Source: Ceratothoa steindachneri (taxonomy: Eukaryota; Arthropoda; Malacostraca; Isopoda; Cymothoidae). Taken from it: DNA of 64,000 nucleotides. The stretch spans positions 102,115,578-102,179,577 of the forward strand of contig OZ018321.1 of the NCBI GenBank assembly GCA_963969495.1. Direction: 5' to 3'. A model generated the notes under the pieces. It did not search any database. It saw only the letters and a program-made list of their open reading frames with translations, and had not been told where the DNA came from. Of this stretch, positions 51,183-63,300 are shown piece after piece (the first letter of the stretch is position 1; the number at the start of each line of letters is the position of its first letter). Made by a program: the position numbers and the translations under genes.

Positions 51183-52050
51183 TTAACCCTTTGTAGCATG
51201 GTGTTTAGCTCAACTGACCACCATTTCGATACCATTTATTTTGCTTTAGGTCAGTCTGCTTCAAAAGTAACCATTTGAATTATTTTAGAATTAGGTCTCT
51301 AAAATTGAGATATCTGGCAACCAAATATATTGGTTCAGGAAAACTTCAGCCCTTGGTGGCCAGTATTTTGAATATATCCGTGAGAGAAGGTAAGATTTTA
51401 TTTTTAACTATTTTTGCCTTAATATTTGATAAAAGCTCTCCACTGTAATAAAGTATATTGTGATGATTTAGGAAGCCCATAATGATATAATTTAGTTTTT
51501 TGGATAGAGAGAAAAAGTATGAAAGACTGTGGTCAGTCAAACTGACAACTATACAGATAAAACATGATATGACTCTTTCTAAATTAGCATAAGAAGACCA
51601 ATTGGGTATCAAAGTTGGGTACAAAAATGGAATGTTGGAAATGAAATTATCTAATTGATATAATTTGTAAAATATTAATGTATTTTTTCTGGTATTTAGA
51701 TGGATAGACGAGGAATCGATATTTCAAATTTAGACGGTTTAGATCAATCTTTGGATGAAATTGTGGATTTCCCAGAATAATCAGAAGATGAAGAAGAAGT
51801 GGTAAATTCAGACGAAGAATATTACATTGTGCATCAGGAAGAAGCTAATACAGGTCAGAAGCTAATTGATTATAAATGTATTTAATTGTAAATCTTTATC
51901 TACACCTATTTTAAAATTTAATTAATATAAATTTATTTTTAGTTTTAGAAATCTATCAAGTACTTGAATCATTAGAAACTGATATCTTGTCCGAAAAGCA
52001 AGTGTATTATCTGAACTTGAAGACAGACCCTTTTTAATGTATGATAAATC
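51183..52050 (+). mobile_element. 5' part of a second piggyBac-like element
   Basis: TTAACCCTTTG at 51183-51193 has the TTAA target followed by CCCTTTG, a common piggyBac-type end. A GTCAGTCAAACTGAC-like palindrome lies near 51531. From 51700 a plus-strand exon-like frame (see next entry) reads as an acidic N-terminus of the kind seen in piggyBac transposases. No catalytic domain follows before 52050, and no right end was found, so the element is truncated. This is inference from end sequence, distance and composition rather than from a conserved domain. Confidence 0.45.
51700..52037 (+). pseudogene. Acidic piggyBac-type N-terminal fragment
   Basis: An acceptor-like TTTTTTCTGGTATTTAG precedes ATG 51700. 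The reading is MDRRGIDISNLDGLDQSLDE then IVDFPE, a TAA stop (51778-51780), then SEDEEEVVNSDEEYYIV. A donor-like CAG|GTCAGA follows at 51853. A second piece after TTTTTAG near 51938 reads VLEIYQVLESLETDILSEKQ. Acidic starts like this are usual for piggyBac-like transposases, and exon 1 of the element at 46.8-49.7 kb is also acidic, but they carry no diagnostic residue. The in-frame stop and the lack of a DDE domain rule out function. Confidence 0.4.
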
Positions 52051-52325
52051 CTTTGTAATTTTTTCTTCCATATTGTATGTTCCTACGTATATATGTAACT
52101 ACCATTTATGGTAGTTACATAAGATGATACGAGAGTCGTGAAAACGCGTCAGAGATAAAAATCTTATTAATTAACGATGAATTTTGGTGAAATAATTAAT
52201 AATTGACGTGATGCATCTATGTGTAAAGGTGAATGAAGATAATAGAAAGTTAGCATTCACTTTTGAAAAAACTTGTTATTAACCAAATATATTACCCAAA
52301 TTTACAACCACGTACCCTTATTTAA

Positions 52326-52360
<35 letters not shown>

Positions 52361-54483
52361 ATTTTATATAATGGGTTACGTTCCTTATAATATTTTAATT
52401 TCACAATTTATCCACAGTACCTGGTTTGATCTGTTTAAAGTTCAAGGTTTTTATTTTAGCTTACTCGTTTGTTATTTATAGTAAAAAACTAACGCTAGGA
52501 ATCATTATAAATTATCTGGATATTTTCAACGTTTAAAATTTCGTCCAAAGTTTTAAAAGTTTTAAACTCGAGCGAAAAATGTCAAAACTACATGAGTTAT
52601 TATTCGGTTGAGATTTCGCATCTCGTTAACATTTTATGGAATATTTAGATTAAATCGAATTATATTATGATAACAAGCGCTTCCCTAGCGTGTATATTCT
52701 CAACTAATTTCTCTACATTTCTAAGATTTAGTCCAAGATATTCTGTTCACTTATCAGCTTGTCTACTCTTTGATGCACGGATTTATCATTTATAAATTCT
52801 AGAAAACGATTTAGGGATTGTCAGCTTTTTGATCTATATAATTTACGTTAATAAAATTTAAGTTATCGCATATATCAGCTACTTTTTCTATAATTAAAGC
52901 CGTAAGTGTTTCAAAAGGAATTATATTATATTCTATATTATGACGAAATTAATTTTAATATATTTATTACAAACTCGAAAGCTAAAATTCATACTTAATA
53001 ATTATATTAATATCTTTCACTATCGCAAGTACTTAGTTTTTTATCTATAAAATAATATTACTTCCATTTCTTCCTCAAAATCTATCCTTATTATAATTTT
53101 TAGAGCCAGGTGAGTTAAATTATCCAATAAGGTTAATTTTAGGACTTTCTTTCCATGTTTCCGTATTTGTGATGATATCGAAATATTCTATCAAACCCTT
53201 TAATTCAGCGAACCTATTTTACAAACTGGATGTTTTTCTATAAAAACATCAAAAATTTCCCGTCAAATTTCTAAAAATGTGATTGTGTGCATGATTATTA
53301 CGTCTTTGTGAGCAGCACTCTTATATGGGCTCTCCTGTCTGATGAAGTCTTGTAAAATCCATATTAATTATTTGAATGTCTTTCCACTCTCGCCAACCTA
53401 ACCGTTTCAGATGCAACTCGTCTGTCAAAAATATCTTATTTCACTTGTAAAACTGGCGCTATTATCGTCAGTCACGTGCCGTGAGTAAATTTAGGGTAAA
53501 GAAAGAATGTGAAGCTGACGCAATTCATTTTATAAAGATCTCATTATAAAGTAAATTGTCGGCAGAAAGTAGGAATTGTTAAAATATATTGCAGCCACTT
53601 CGCAGTTTCTGGCTACGCTGAATTTACTCCTTTTCCTGAAAGACCACACTTTGAGATTTGCCAATGTATGTAATAAGTTATTCTATAGAAATCTGCTGCA
53701 TTCCTTTCGAAAGAATTCATTTAAACGCCAAGTTCCTACTCTTTGCTTCTGATTTTTCATCTAACGTTTCGGATAAGATATTATTTGTACCTACATGTAT
53801 AATATAGACAGTTTCTTGTTAGAACCGTTTGTAAAATTGTCCAGTCAATCGAAAAATCCTCAAATATGTCTCCCGAATAGCAATATTCCCCTTCTTGCCC
53901 TAGTTACGTTCCACAGAAATCTTCCATTTGCCCTAGTAATAGAGTGCCCTATAAGAAGAAAATTCCAATCATCCTCAGCCTTGTCTGAACTTAAACTGTA
54001 AACTTATTAGTCATTATTACTGGAAATCTTGGCATTGGTTTTCTCAGTTAAGCTCCAGGCGAATTAAAATGAAGGCATTATTTTGTGCCAAACTGCATCC
54101 TCAAAGCCACTATGACCAAGCACAGCACTTGCAAATCCTATTGTACGGAAATAATCTCAACTTCTATCTCACTTCGCATTCCATTCCCCTACCACCAACA
54201 AGCAGCTAACCTCCGATACATTAAAGTATGCCAACCGGAAACAGCCAATAGAGACACGACCGTGTCGTTTCTGCGGAGCCATTCTTGTAAAGAAGTAAAC
54301 CTTAATTAAAGGAGGATGAAAAAAATACAAAATTATCTTCTCTGAAGATAAAAGATTATGAGCCAAATATCTGTAACAAAAAATAGTTTTAAATGGAAAT
54401 AAAAGATTAGTTTATATTATTTTGTAAAGGAAACTTAATGGCTTCCTGGTAATGGAAAGCCTAATTATAAAGTTGTTAAGAGC
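52051..54483. other. AT-rich spacer with short (TA)n
   Basis: No supported gene. A short TA run lies at about 52335-52361. The frames at 53795-54001 and 54085-54309 have no motif. Confidence 0.5.
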
Positions 54484-54662
54484 CTTTAAGTCAGGGGTTG
54501 GCAACCTCCTGCCCGCGAAGGCCTAGCGTCTGGCCCGCCACCTTACTCAGCATTAATATTGCAATTTGGCCCGTGGAACCCCAGCTAAAAAATAAAATAA
54601 CAAATTCTGCCAAACAGCATCTGTCTCAGTAGACTGGTAGACGGAGAAGGCAATGAGTCTTA

Positions 54663-55602
54663 CGAGAGGCGGTCAATAAGTTTTGTGAATCGGTCGGGCA
54701 AAACAGAGCAAGGGGGATGGCTGTTTTGGGGGGTGTTAGGACAAGTTATGAAAATTCAGACCCTCAGCCGCATGCTCCTGCCTCGTCTATTTAAGAAGCA
54801 GTAGCTGATCGCAGATCGTCAGTCACAAATTTTTTAACAATGGAGAAGGTTGAGTACCGTGCAGTGATCAAATCTTTGACCAAGGAAGGCAAGAATGCAA
54901 AAGAGATCCATGAACGCATGGTTGCAGTGTACACCGACACCGCCCCTTCCTATGCAATTATTGTTCGCTGGAATAGGCAGTTCTGCCATGGTCATGAGTC
55001 CCTTGAAGATGACCACCGTCCACGACGCCTGTCAGACGTGACCAACGAGTACAATGTGGCCCGTGTGGAGAGGATGATCCTCGAAAATCGACGGGTGAAG
55101 GTCGAAGAAATCTAGCGAGAAATTAGACTATCACATGGAAGTGTTATCAACATCATCCACAACAATTTGGCCATGACCAAGGTCTCTGCCCGTTGAGTCC
55201 CTAGAAACCTCTCTAAAACTCACGCCCCATGATCGACTTCAACGTCGTCAAAGTCCACAAGGCCAGAGTTGCACAAGCTGCCCTGCGCGAGTGCGGATTC
55301 AAGGAGCTCAACTATCCCCCCTACAGTTCAGATCTGGCCCCTAGCGACTACTATTTATTCCGCCAGCTCAAGGCTGCACTGCGTGGACGCTGGTTTGGGG
55401 ACTATGAAGATGTCCAGCTCGCCGTCCAGGAGTGGATTGAACAGAAGTCGGCAAATTTCTGGCTGTCAGGAATTCGAAGCCTCCGGGACAAGTGGCGCAA
55501 GTGTATTGAAGTCGAGGATAGTTATAATGAAAAATAATAAACACTTTTCCTCATATCTCGTTTCCTTATATCCCAATTGCAAAACTTATTGACCGCCCCT
55601 CG
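54663..55602 (+). mobile_element. mariner element nested in the hAT-like element
   Basis: Inverted tips CGAGAGGCGGTCAATAAG (54663 on) and CTTATTGACCGCCCCTCG (to 55602) are flanked by TA at 54661-54662 and 55603-55604. About 940 bp, shorter than the usual 1.3 kb because the middle of the transposase gene is missing. It interrupts the hAT-like element, so it inserted later. Confidence 0.92.
54840..55537 (+). pseudogene. mariner transposase with catalytic core deleted
   Basis: DD34D transposase that would bind the inverted tips and catalyse TA insertion. ATG 54840 opens a DNA-binding N-terminus: MEKVEYRAVIKSLTKEGKNA, then SYAIIVRWNRQF, then HRPRRLSDVTNE. Stops come at 55113-55115, within VSAR*VPRNLSK (a Trp codon turned to TGA), and just before 55229. 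A C-terminal piece in another frame (55229-55537) reads VHKARVAQAALRECGFKELN, then YSSDLAPSDYYLF, which holds the third catalytic Asp, and ends in RDKWRKCIEVEDSYNEK. The first two catalytic acids and about a third of the protein are missing, with the junction near 55229-55260. N- and C-terminal pieces are otherwise well preserved. Confidence 0.92.
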
Positions 55603-55881
55603 TACGTTTAGTAGTAAAAATGAGTAAAAAATGAAACATACAAAAATTTTCATTGAGACCAAAGTTTTAGAGTAGGCAATTCTAAAAAAAATGCTATGAA
55701 TTTTTTCGCTGCGATGAATTTTACTGAGATATGGGTACGAACATACAATTCTTGTATAATGCATTGTAGTATATATATCTGGTCACTTTAGGGATTTCCG
55801 TTGTCACTCCGGCCCGCGGACTATTCCCCAAAGTTTCATCTGGCCCTCAATCTGAAAAGGTTGCCGCCCCCTGCCTTAAGT

Positions 55882-56490
55882 GCTTGAGTTTGAGTGCTGG
55901 TGTGGAATTTCCCTATGACAACTCAAACATGTTTAGTGGGATTAACTTGGGTTTAATTTAAAGCGCTAGGATAACGCTACTTTACACTAAGAATCTCCCA
56001 AACCTATACCAAGAATGAGATTTTATAGAGTAGGAATACAAAAACGATCTAGAACGAACGTTTTGGGAATGCAACCTTTCATTATAGGGTCAGGTCTGTA
56101 ATGATCCAGAGTATTTTGTTGAATACATTTATTTTTTTATATTAAAAACGATTGTACTTATCTTTATTATCAACGACATTAATTTTTTTGCCAACCAGTA
56201 TAAATATTTTGAAACAAAAACAAATAAACTAATAAAACAACCCGTTAACAATTGGCAGACATCAGATAAGGACTCTTAAATTATACACGTGGAAACAAAT
56301 CACTTACAGAGAAAAGATCACAGAAGGATTTAGATAATACTATCATGAACTATGTGATAATAATTACAACAATAAAGTAGCTAGCACCTTCTAGCTAAAC
56401 GAAGGGAAAATCCCACAGGAAAGAAGAACGAAATATTGCGTTCACTAGAGCAGGAATTCTAGTAAAGCGACAAAGGAGAATGGCTCCGGA
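55882..56490. other. Spacer between transposons
   Basis: No supported gene. A GGGATTAACTTGGGTTTAAT string near 55939 resembles the palindrome inside the next element (near 57271). Confidence 0.45.
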
Positions 56491-56492
56491 TA

Positions 56493-57369
56493 AAAGTCTT
56501 GCGGACCTAACTACTCTTATGTAAAATCTCTATAATGTTTTCAAAATGTTTAAGAGAAAGTAGGCCTCTATATGTACTTCTGCTTTGTTAAGGGCAACAG
56601 AGAACACTTAAAAAAATTACATGCAGGTCTTTAATCAGCAATATAAGTATTGGTTACAAAAATCTTAACCAATAGACTCACCCATCGAATGCAATCACCC
56701 AACGCAACACACAAACAAGTTTATGAAATAACGATATTACTTAGGATAATCAGCGCATGCCCAAACACCATTCCATATCTACCATTATTTTTCTTCTCAA
56801 TTGAAACCACAACCGTAAGTGTTCCTTATAAAAACTCTACCTGGTGTTCCAGAGAGCTTCATTGATAAAATTATTATAACAAAAACCTTCAAAAAGATAA
56901 TGTTAAAAACGATTACCGAAAAATAGGTATCGCGTAGCGAAAGAGAAGAGCGCTTAGAAACATTGCTATAATCACTTCTTTCTTAAGTAAAATAAAATTA
57001 GAAAACAGTGTCTTTTTCAAATTTTAAATGCAGGGCAGTTTCATGATATAACAATGACTAAGATGTATATAGAAGAAGAGAAGTTTTCCATCTTTTTTAC
57101 ACTTTCAGTAGTAAATTGAATCCAGGGCGAAAATTAATTTAGCACGTTTCAAACTCTCTGTCTTCGGATAAATTAACCACACAAATAGTCGAAATATCGA
57201 AAGAAACTTACTCTAGGAATTAATAAATTGTGAGAAAATTCTTCTCCAAGGAAATCTATAAGAATAGAGTGGGATTAACTCGGGTTAATCCCATTCCATT
57301 AGGAGCCTACTTTCTCTTAAACATTTTGTAAACATTCTAGAGATTACATAGATAGGTCAGCAAGACTTT
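56493..57369. mobile_element. TA-flanked inverted-repeat element without transposase
   Basis: About 877 bp with inverted ends of about 70 bp: 56493-56567 pairs with 57303-57369 (tips AAAGTCTTGC, then a shared TTTAAGAGAAAGTAGG block). TA lies on both sides (56491-56492 and 57370-57371), as in Tc1/mariner-type insertions. The interior has no transposase reading in any frame and contains a perfect palindrome GGGATTAAC-tcgg-GTTAATCCC near 57271. I read it as a non-autonomous element. Its partner is not in this window, since the tips differ from the other TA elements here. Confidence 0.8.
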
Positions 57370-57371
57370 TA

Positions 57372-60300
57372 TGTTGTTTTATAATTTTTTTAAATTTAAA
57401 TTAATCTAAACATAGGTTTTATAATATTTTTGGCAGCTATGCCCCTGCTGAATGTTGCCAGATGCGTGCAATGAATGTAAGAAATACACAAAATCACACA
57501 CACCTACGAACATGGAGACTATCAAATTCCTCAAACACTCGTCTCTAACGTGATCCTATTCTTTCGCCATTCATATCACTCAAAGCGCAAAGGCACGCCC
57601 CTCCCGCCTATAAACTATCTCATATCAATATCTCAAATAACACTAGTGAAATGTAAAATACAGTAACCAACGAGTCAACTTTTTAACCTTGTATAAAATT
57701 AGATGTAAAGTTGAACTCTTACTCCTCAGAGGTCAGACAAATTAGATTACTTCTCATTATTCGGATCCATGTTACCACTTTCGACCATTTCTGACCCCCC
57801 CCCCCTTATATTTAGCAAGAAGGAACTTCAATCAGATGACAAATGTAGTTGCACTTAATTAAGGGATCAAACCTTTCCAGTCGCGTTTGTCCAAGTTCAA
57901 TTCACTCAGTTATTCTCATTCAACCCCAATAGCATTCGACTATTATAATGAGAGGTATGATCGTTATTTTCTGAGAAGTTAAGAATTCTCAATTTTTATT
58001 TAGTCATATTTCATTGCATTTCCTATGGAATATTCATTTCACCATCCCTTAAATAAAATGAAGACGATATTGTAGCTCAATGGAATTGCATTAATCACTT
58101 ATGAAAATGAAAAATCTTAGACACTAATGGGAACTGCTTGCGCACCTTTATTTAGCCTTCAGAAGATGAAGTGAGAATAAAGATTTAGCCTGTCAAGGAT
58201 ATTTCAAGAGAGAAAGAATCAAAATATATCCTCAGCGTTTCCTTATTGGCAGAAAAGACAAAAAATGAATAAGAGATATAAAAGAAGCTAATCATAAGAA
58301 AAGTTCGACTGGGGCATGACTCCGAAGCAGTTTTAAAAAGAATTTACAAATTAAAAGTAGTGAAAATTTACAAAGTAAAAACTGGATATCCAATGAAGGC
58401 GATTCTTGAGGCAAAGCAATTAAAGATTCTTGCATGGGCAAAAGCCACCAATTCATTCCACCATTGCCCATTCTTAGAGTCAATCTTGGGGCAGATATTC
58501 GTCGAAGTTTCTGAAATATCCAAGTCATTGTCTCGGTTTAATTTAATCGAAGACATTCCGGGGATTACTTGAACATATTCCCCTAAGACTGATCATTTAA
58601 TCAGGCTACTCCCAACTTAATTGATAAAACGATACTCTATTATGTAGTGTAAATTAAGATTACCTAGTTTGGGTAAAGTTAGGTAAGGTTCCATTGTATA
58701 CCGTAGGATCACATTAAGGTATGCTACACTAAGCTTTATGGTGTGTCTTGGCTTCACGTGGAAAATGTTATGGCAGCTTATATTTAGGTGTAGGTTTGAA
58801 TGTTAAGCCACTCTTAGCGAAGCTAATTGCTCTTGGAGAGGAGGGAGTGGGTTTTAGGTTACGGTACGTTAGTTTAGGTAATACAAAAAACAATTATAAA
58901 ACAACCAAAAAATCAAAAACCTTCTCATCAACGAAGCCTAACGTTAATAATTTACTAAAATGAATGAAACACAAACAATCTAACTTAACCTACAAAGTAC
59001 AAAATACATCTCTTTAACTTCTAATAAAATTAATAAACACAGGAGCACTTTTTATCTTTCAATGAAACCAATAAAGCAAAATAATCCCTGGGGGTCATCT
59101 TCATGGGACCCATACTCTACACTAAGAAATATATGGTGTTCACAGACCGCTAAGTATAGATCATTAAATCTCCCCACCTAAGCTATTGAACAACATCCCT
59201 CCCATACATCTTTCTGGGTGTAGGTTGTTCAAGTGCTCACATTTTTATTTCAACTCGAGGTTATTGTACCCACCTCCAGAGATTGGATGTACTTCGTGGC
59301 TGTGAGATGTGGCCCCTACCATTGTCTGGGGGGTCCGGAGGCGGCCTGGAAGACGCACCTCCATGGGGTGGCAGAGCAATAGTCGCCGTTTTCTCTCTCT
59401 GAAACGAGACGTAAAAACAAATTTTAAAGCGTGATTTGAAACCTGGAAAGTCATCGCTGCTACGTATTCTCTGATGACCTGTTTAAAATCCAGCATTTGA
59501 CACTGAAAAAATGCCTTCCTCTTTCGCACGTATTTTTCTTTTGTGCGACTTATTACATTTTTGTGATAAGCCACTTTATATATATAATTGAGTCGGCGAT
59601 AAAAAATAAAGAAATCAATGCTGGAAGGAGAGCTCGATTTTTGTATAAGATTTCTGAGCATGAAATCGCGATATGGAGAATGTTTCAGACTCGCGTTTTG
59701 AAGTAAGGTATTAATAACTTTGCTTTCTTTGACTTATGTGAATGAATATTAAACCGAAGTCTGGGATTTAGTAAGAAAGAAACCCGAACAAACAGTTATA
59801 GGAAGAAGACACTAACAAGGAAAAGTTTGAATGCCTCGTTTAGTTGATTGAAATACTTTTAAAATATTTATTCACGACAAAGTATAATTCTGCACAAGTA
59901 AATGAGAAAACTAAACAAAACAAAGAATAATGACAAAGATTAAGGTTGGCTTAATAAAACTCGCGTCTGCGTGATCCAGAAGAGATAAAATGCCCTAGTT
60001 AAGATTAAACAATGCACGAGCTACACTGGACAAGAATAATCGCAATTATCAATAATAACTATGCACTTATTAACACAAGTTATATTAATTTTGGCTGTAA
60101 TACTGATTAACGGAGTACAATGTGATTAGAATCATAGTGGGAAATAAAATCCCACGCGCCTCAAAAATAGTAGATTGAAGAGTTGAGCATTTGAAGAGGA
60201 AAGTTAGATAGTTGAGGTAACTACAATATTTCTCATTGAAGATTTTATTATGGCATTGAGGAGAGGGCAGGGAATTGCCTGGTCGTCCCTCAGCCACCGG

Positions 60301-63300
60301 AGGCCTCAAGTAAAGATGAAGGGGCGCTGGGAGACGACAAAGGTCAGAGGTTAATCAAAGCAAAGGTAATCGATAAAAATCTTTGTCACGAATGTGGCTG
60401 TCAGTAAAAGTTCATTTTTAACTCTTAAAGCACCGTGCGGACCAAAGGTTCCCCAGTGCTCAGCCGCCACTCGGATCAATTGTTTCTCTTATGGTTTTGG
60501 GCTTATTGAAAATTCCATTAAATTCCTAATAGTAGTTTTTCTTTAGCGCTGACGGGGTTCTCCATTTTCTTAACATGGAGCCTTGTAGGAATTAGAAACA
60601 ATATTCAACGAAGGCAAATTCCGAAGAAGTTGCGTAATCATAAACTTGTAAAAAATGTAACAAATGAAAAAGATATACAGTCATGGTGTGACATTATATT
60701 ATATTAATACCATATTATATCTATGGGGGAAGGGACTAATAAATTAAAGGCGAACCGACAAGGGGGAGGGGAGTTTCGATGCGCGGAGCAGCGAGAAAAG
60801 AGTGCAAAACGAGGTCAGGTAAAATTTGGGCAATTGCAAAGCTCTCAAGGTTATTTAAAGAGGCATGTACAAAAATAGAATTTTATTTACATAAGATAAG
60901 AGAATTAATGGGCAAAATTAAGTTGGTAAATGAGGGGGGAATTGTAGAGTTATGCATCAGACTCTGAAGTTAGAAATTAATGCGTTACAAAAAGAGACTA
61001 TTCCAATGGGGAGGATTAACTCAAATGGGTTGCTGAAGGGGGGGAAGGGTTGGCTTACGGAGGATTCCGAGTAAGACGTCAGGGTAAGGTTTCACAGATG
61101 TCTTCTGCAGGCAATAAACGTAAGGGCGAGGGTACTCGGAGCTTCTGAGCGTGAAGTTGACGTGATGACGGTACTCTAAAAGATGGGGGGAGGGGTCGGT
61201 AACGGCCGGTCCAGGGGAGAATAATTTGGCCACCTAAAGATAAGGAGGGAACGAGGAGTGCTTTGACAGGAGTTGATGAATGGAGTCTGAAAAATCTCTC
61301 GGTGGCTATCGCCAAATGAAATTACCTTACTGGCTGGGCTAATTCCAACACACGAAAAGTTCAGCCGTCACTTTGCTTCATTGTTAGCACCTGACTTGGA
61401 ACTATGAGACTGCTACTTGGATCCTGGCGGGACTCCTCAACTCTTTGTGTCTCTTACCTGAAGACTAGCCCTATATATACGAGCCCCCCCCCCCCCCCCG
61501 CAGGGGTGGGGGAAACAGCGCTACTCAAGAGTGGCCTCGAATCTTCACGCCCAGGCGATTCTAACCCGCGAAAAGGTGGTCTGAGGTGGACGCGGTTCTA
61601 GGCTACCGCTTGTGGATGAAGGGGGAGGGGAGGCTTACCAATCTAAGCCTATCCAAATTCTAGAATTTTCTTTAGCGCATGGACGTCACCTCCGTGCTGG
61701 AAAAGAAATTCCACGTGGAATTCACCCACATATACATATATAGCCGCAAATGCGTACATCCATTTAAGATGCAGCTTAGTTGCCTAGGCTACATCTGGCC
61801 TATGCTTGCAGGGGCAAAAAACGATGCGCGTCTTTATGAAGGAAGTCTTGTTGGCAACACCTAAGCCATGAAAAGTATATTACGCTTGATAGAGGTGAAG
61901 AGTCATTTCAATCATGACATTTAATTAAACCAACTATTTTGTTGAGTAAAGTTTACATTTAATATATTTTTATCATTATATCTATTTTATTCTTTACAGA
62001 AACTATATTTTTAACGAAAATATTGTAAATTATGTAATAAATTTAACTTTTACTGAGCCATGGTACTTCTGTATGAAAGATAAATTCAGATAGTTCGCTG
62101 AGGACAACAAATCCTCTGTTACTACAAAGCCTTGCTGGAGCTTCATCAGCTAGAATCGAAGATAGCTTGTGAAAAACGGTTTATATTTACCTGGAGAGAT
62201 AAATATATAAACACGCTAACAATTTACCTTTATTATTAATGTCTACACCTAGAATTTTTCCTGACTGTCTCAAGTCAGGGGCCTTGGAGCTCGCTTGGAT
62301 GGACAGCTTATTGGAGGTTGATGTTAAGGCTGGTGGGACTGATGGTAGCAGCAAGAGTTGTGTGAATAACAATAATGTGCCTCTTCTGTGTACACAAGAA
62401 TAAATAAACCATGAATAGTGTGAGGGTGCCAAGTGTCACAATTATTGGTTTGCAGCATCCGCTGGCTGCGTAATTTCTAAGTCACCATTTATCTTAATTT
62501 GTATGTCACTGTAAAATTCCTACATTCTTCTTGTAACAATGTCGTCGACTCACTGTAAATCTTTTATTACCTACATAATCTCGCGTTTGTAAGGAAATCA
62601 GTCGGAAGGTAACCACCGCCATCTAAAATTGCGTCTTTTAACAAATTGTTGCATTGTATCATTTGTTGATTGAAAATTAAGAGCTAGATACTTATTCGAG
62701 TTAAATGCATGATATTTTTTTTTTTTTTTTTTTTTTTTTGGATTCCGGAGAAAGGCTAGTATCTAAAGGCTAGAAATTACAGGTGAAACGAGTGTCAAGA
62801 TTATAGGTTTTTGCCAATGAAAGGAACCTCTCTGAAGCTTAATGAAAAAGACTCGACTAAACAAAAAATAAGCTAAAGAAATGCAACCCTTGCACCGTTT
62901 TCCGTGTTTTACTCGCTACCTGAAATCTGTATTATATGTTCAGGCAGCTTTGACCACCTATGTCATCACTCACATGGCCATTCACCATACTGTTATCTCT
63001 TCTTCCCTCCTATTTTCCTAAACAAATCACAACACTTTGGTCCTACCTTGCCGCGGAACCGGTGGCTGTTCTTAGATGGGTTACTTGCTCTCTGGTAGAT
63101 GGCAAAATAGAGTAGTACTACTCTTGCTACCCTTCCTTTTTGAACAAAAGCCCTAGCCTGGTTCCATTAGGCTAGCCAGCAATTGTCATTCTAATCATTA
63201 TCTGAATTTCATTATTCGGTCTCAGGATCTAATATACTTTTCGAAATGGACGGATGGTGGGATTAACAAAGTCGACACCGAAACAACGTAATTGTACAAT

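Larger units (their letters stand above)
54492..55873. mobile_element. Non-autonomous hAT-like element carrying a nested mariner
   Basis: Ends CAGGGGTTGGCAACCT at 54492-54507 and AGGTTGCCGCCCCCTG at 55858-55873 are imperfect inverted repeats of the CAGGGG type found in hAT elements. The flanks hold an 8-bp direct repeat, CTTTAAGT (54484-54491) and CCTTAAGT (55874-55881), with one mismatch; 8 bp is the hAT target duplication length. Excluding the mariner at 54663-55602, about 440 bp remains, with no transposase reading and several GGCCCG(C/T) motifs. It must be mobilised by a partner elsewhere. Confidence 0.85.

Noticed and set aside
58640..58880. Telomere-type GGTTAG repeats
   Set aside because: GTTAGGT-like words are scattered without a regular period.
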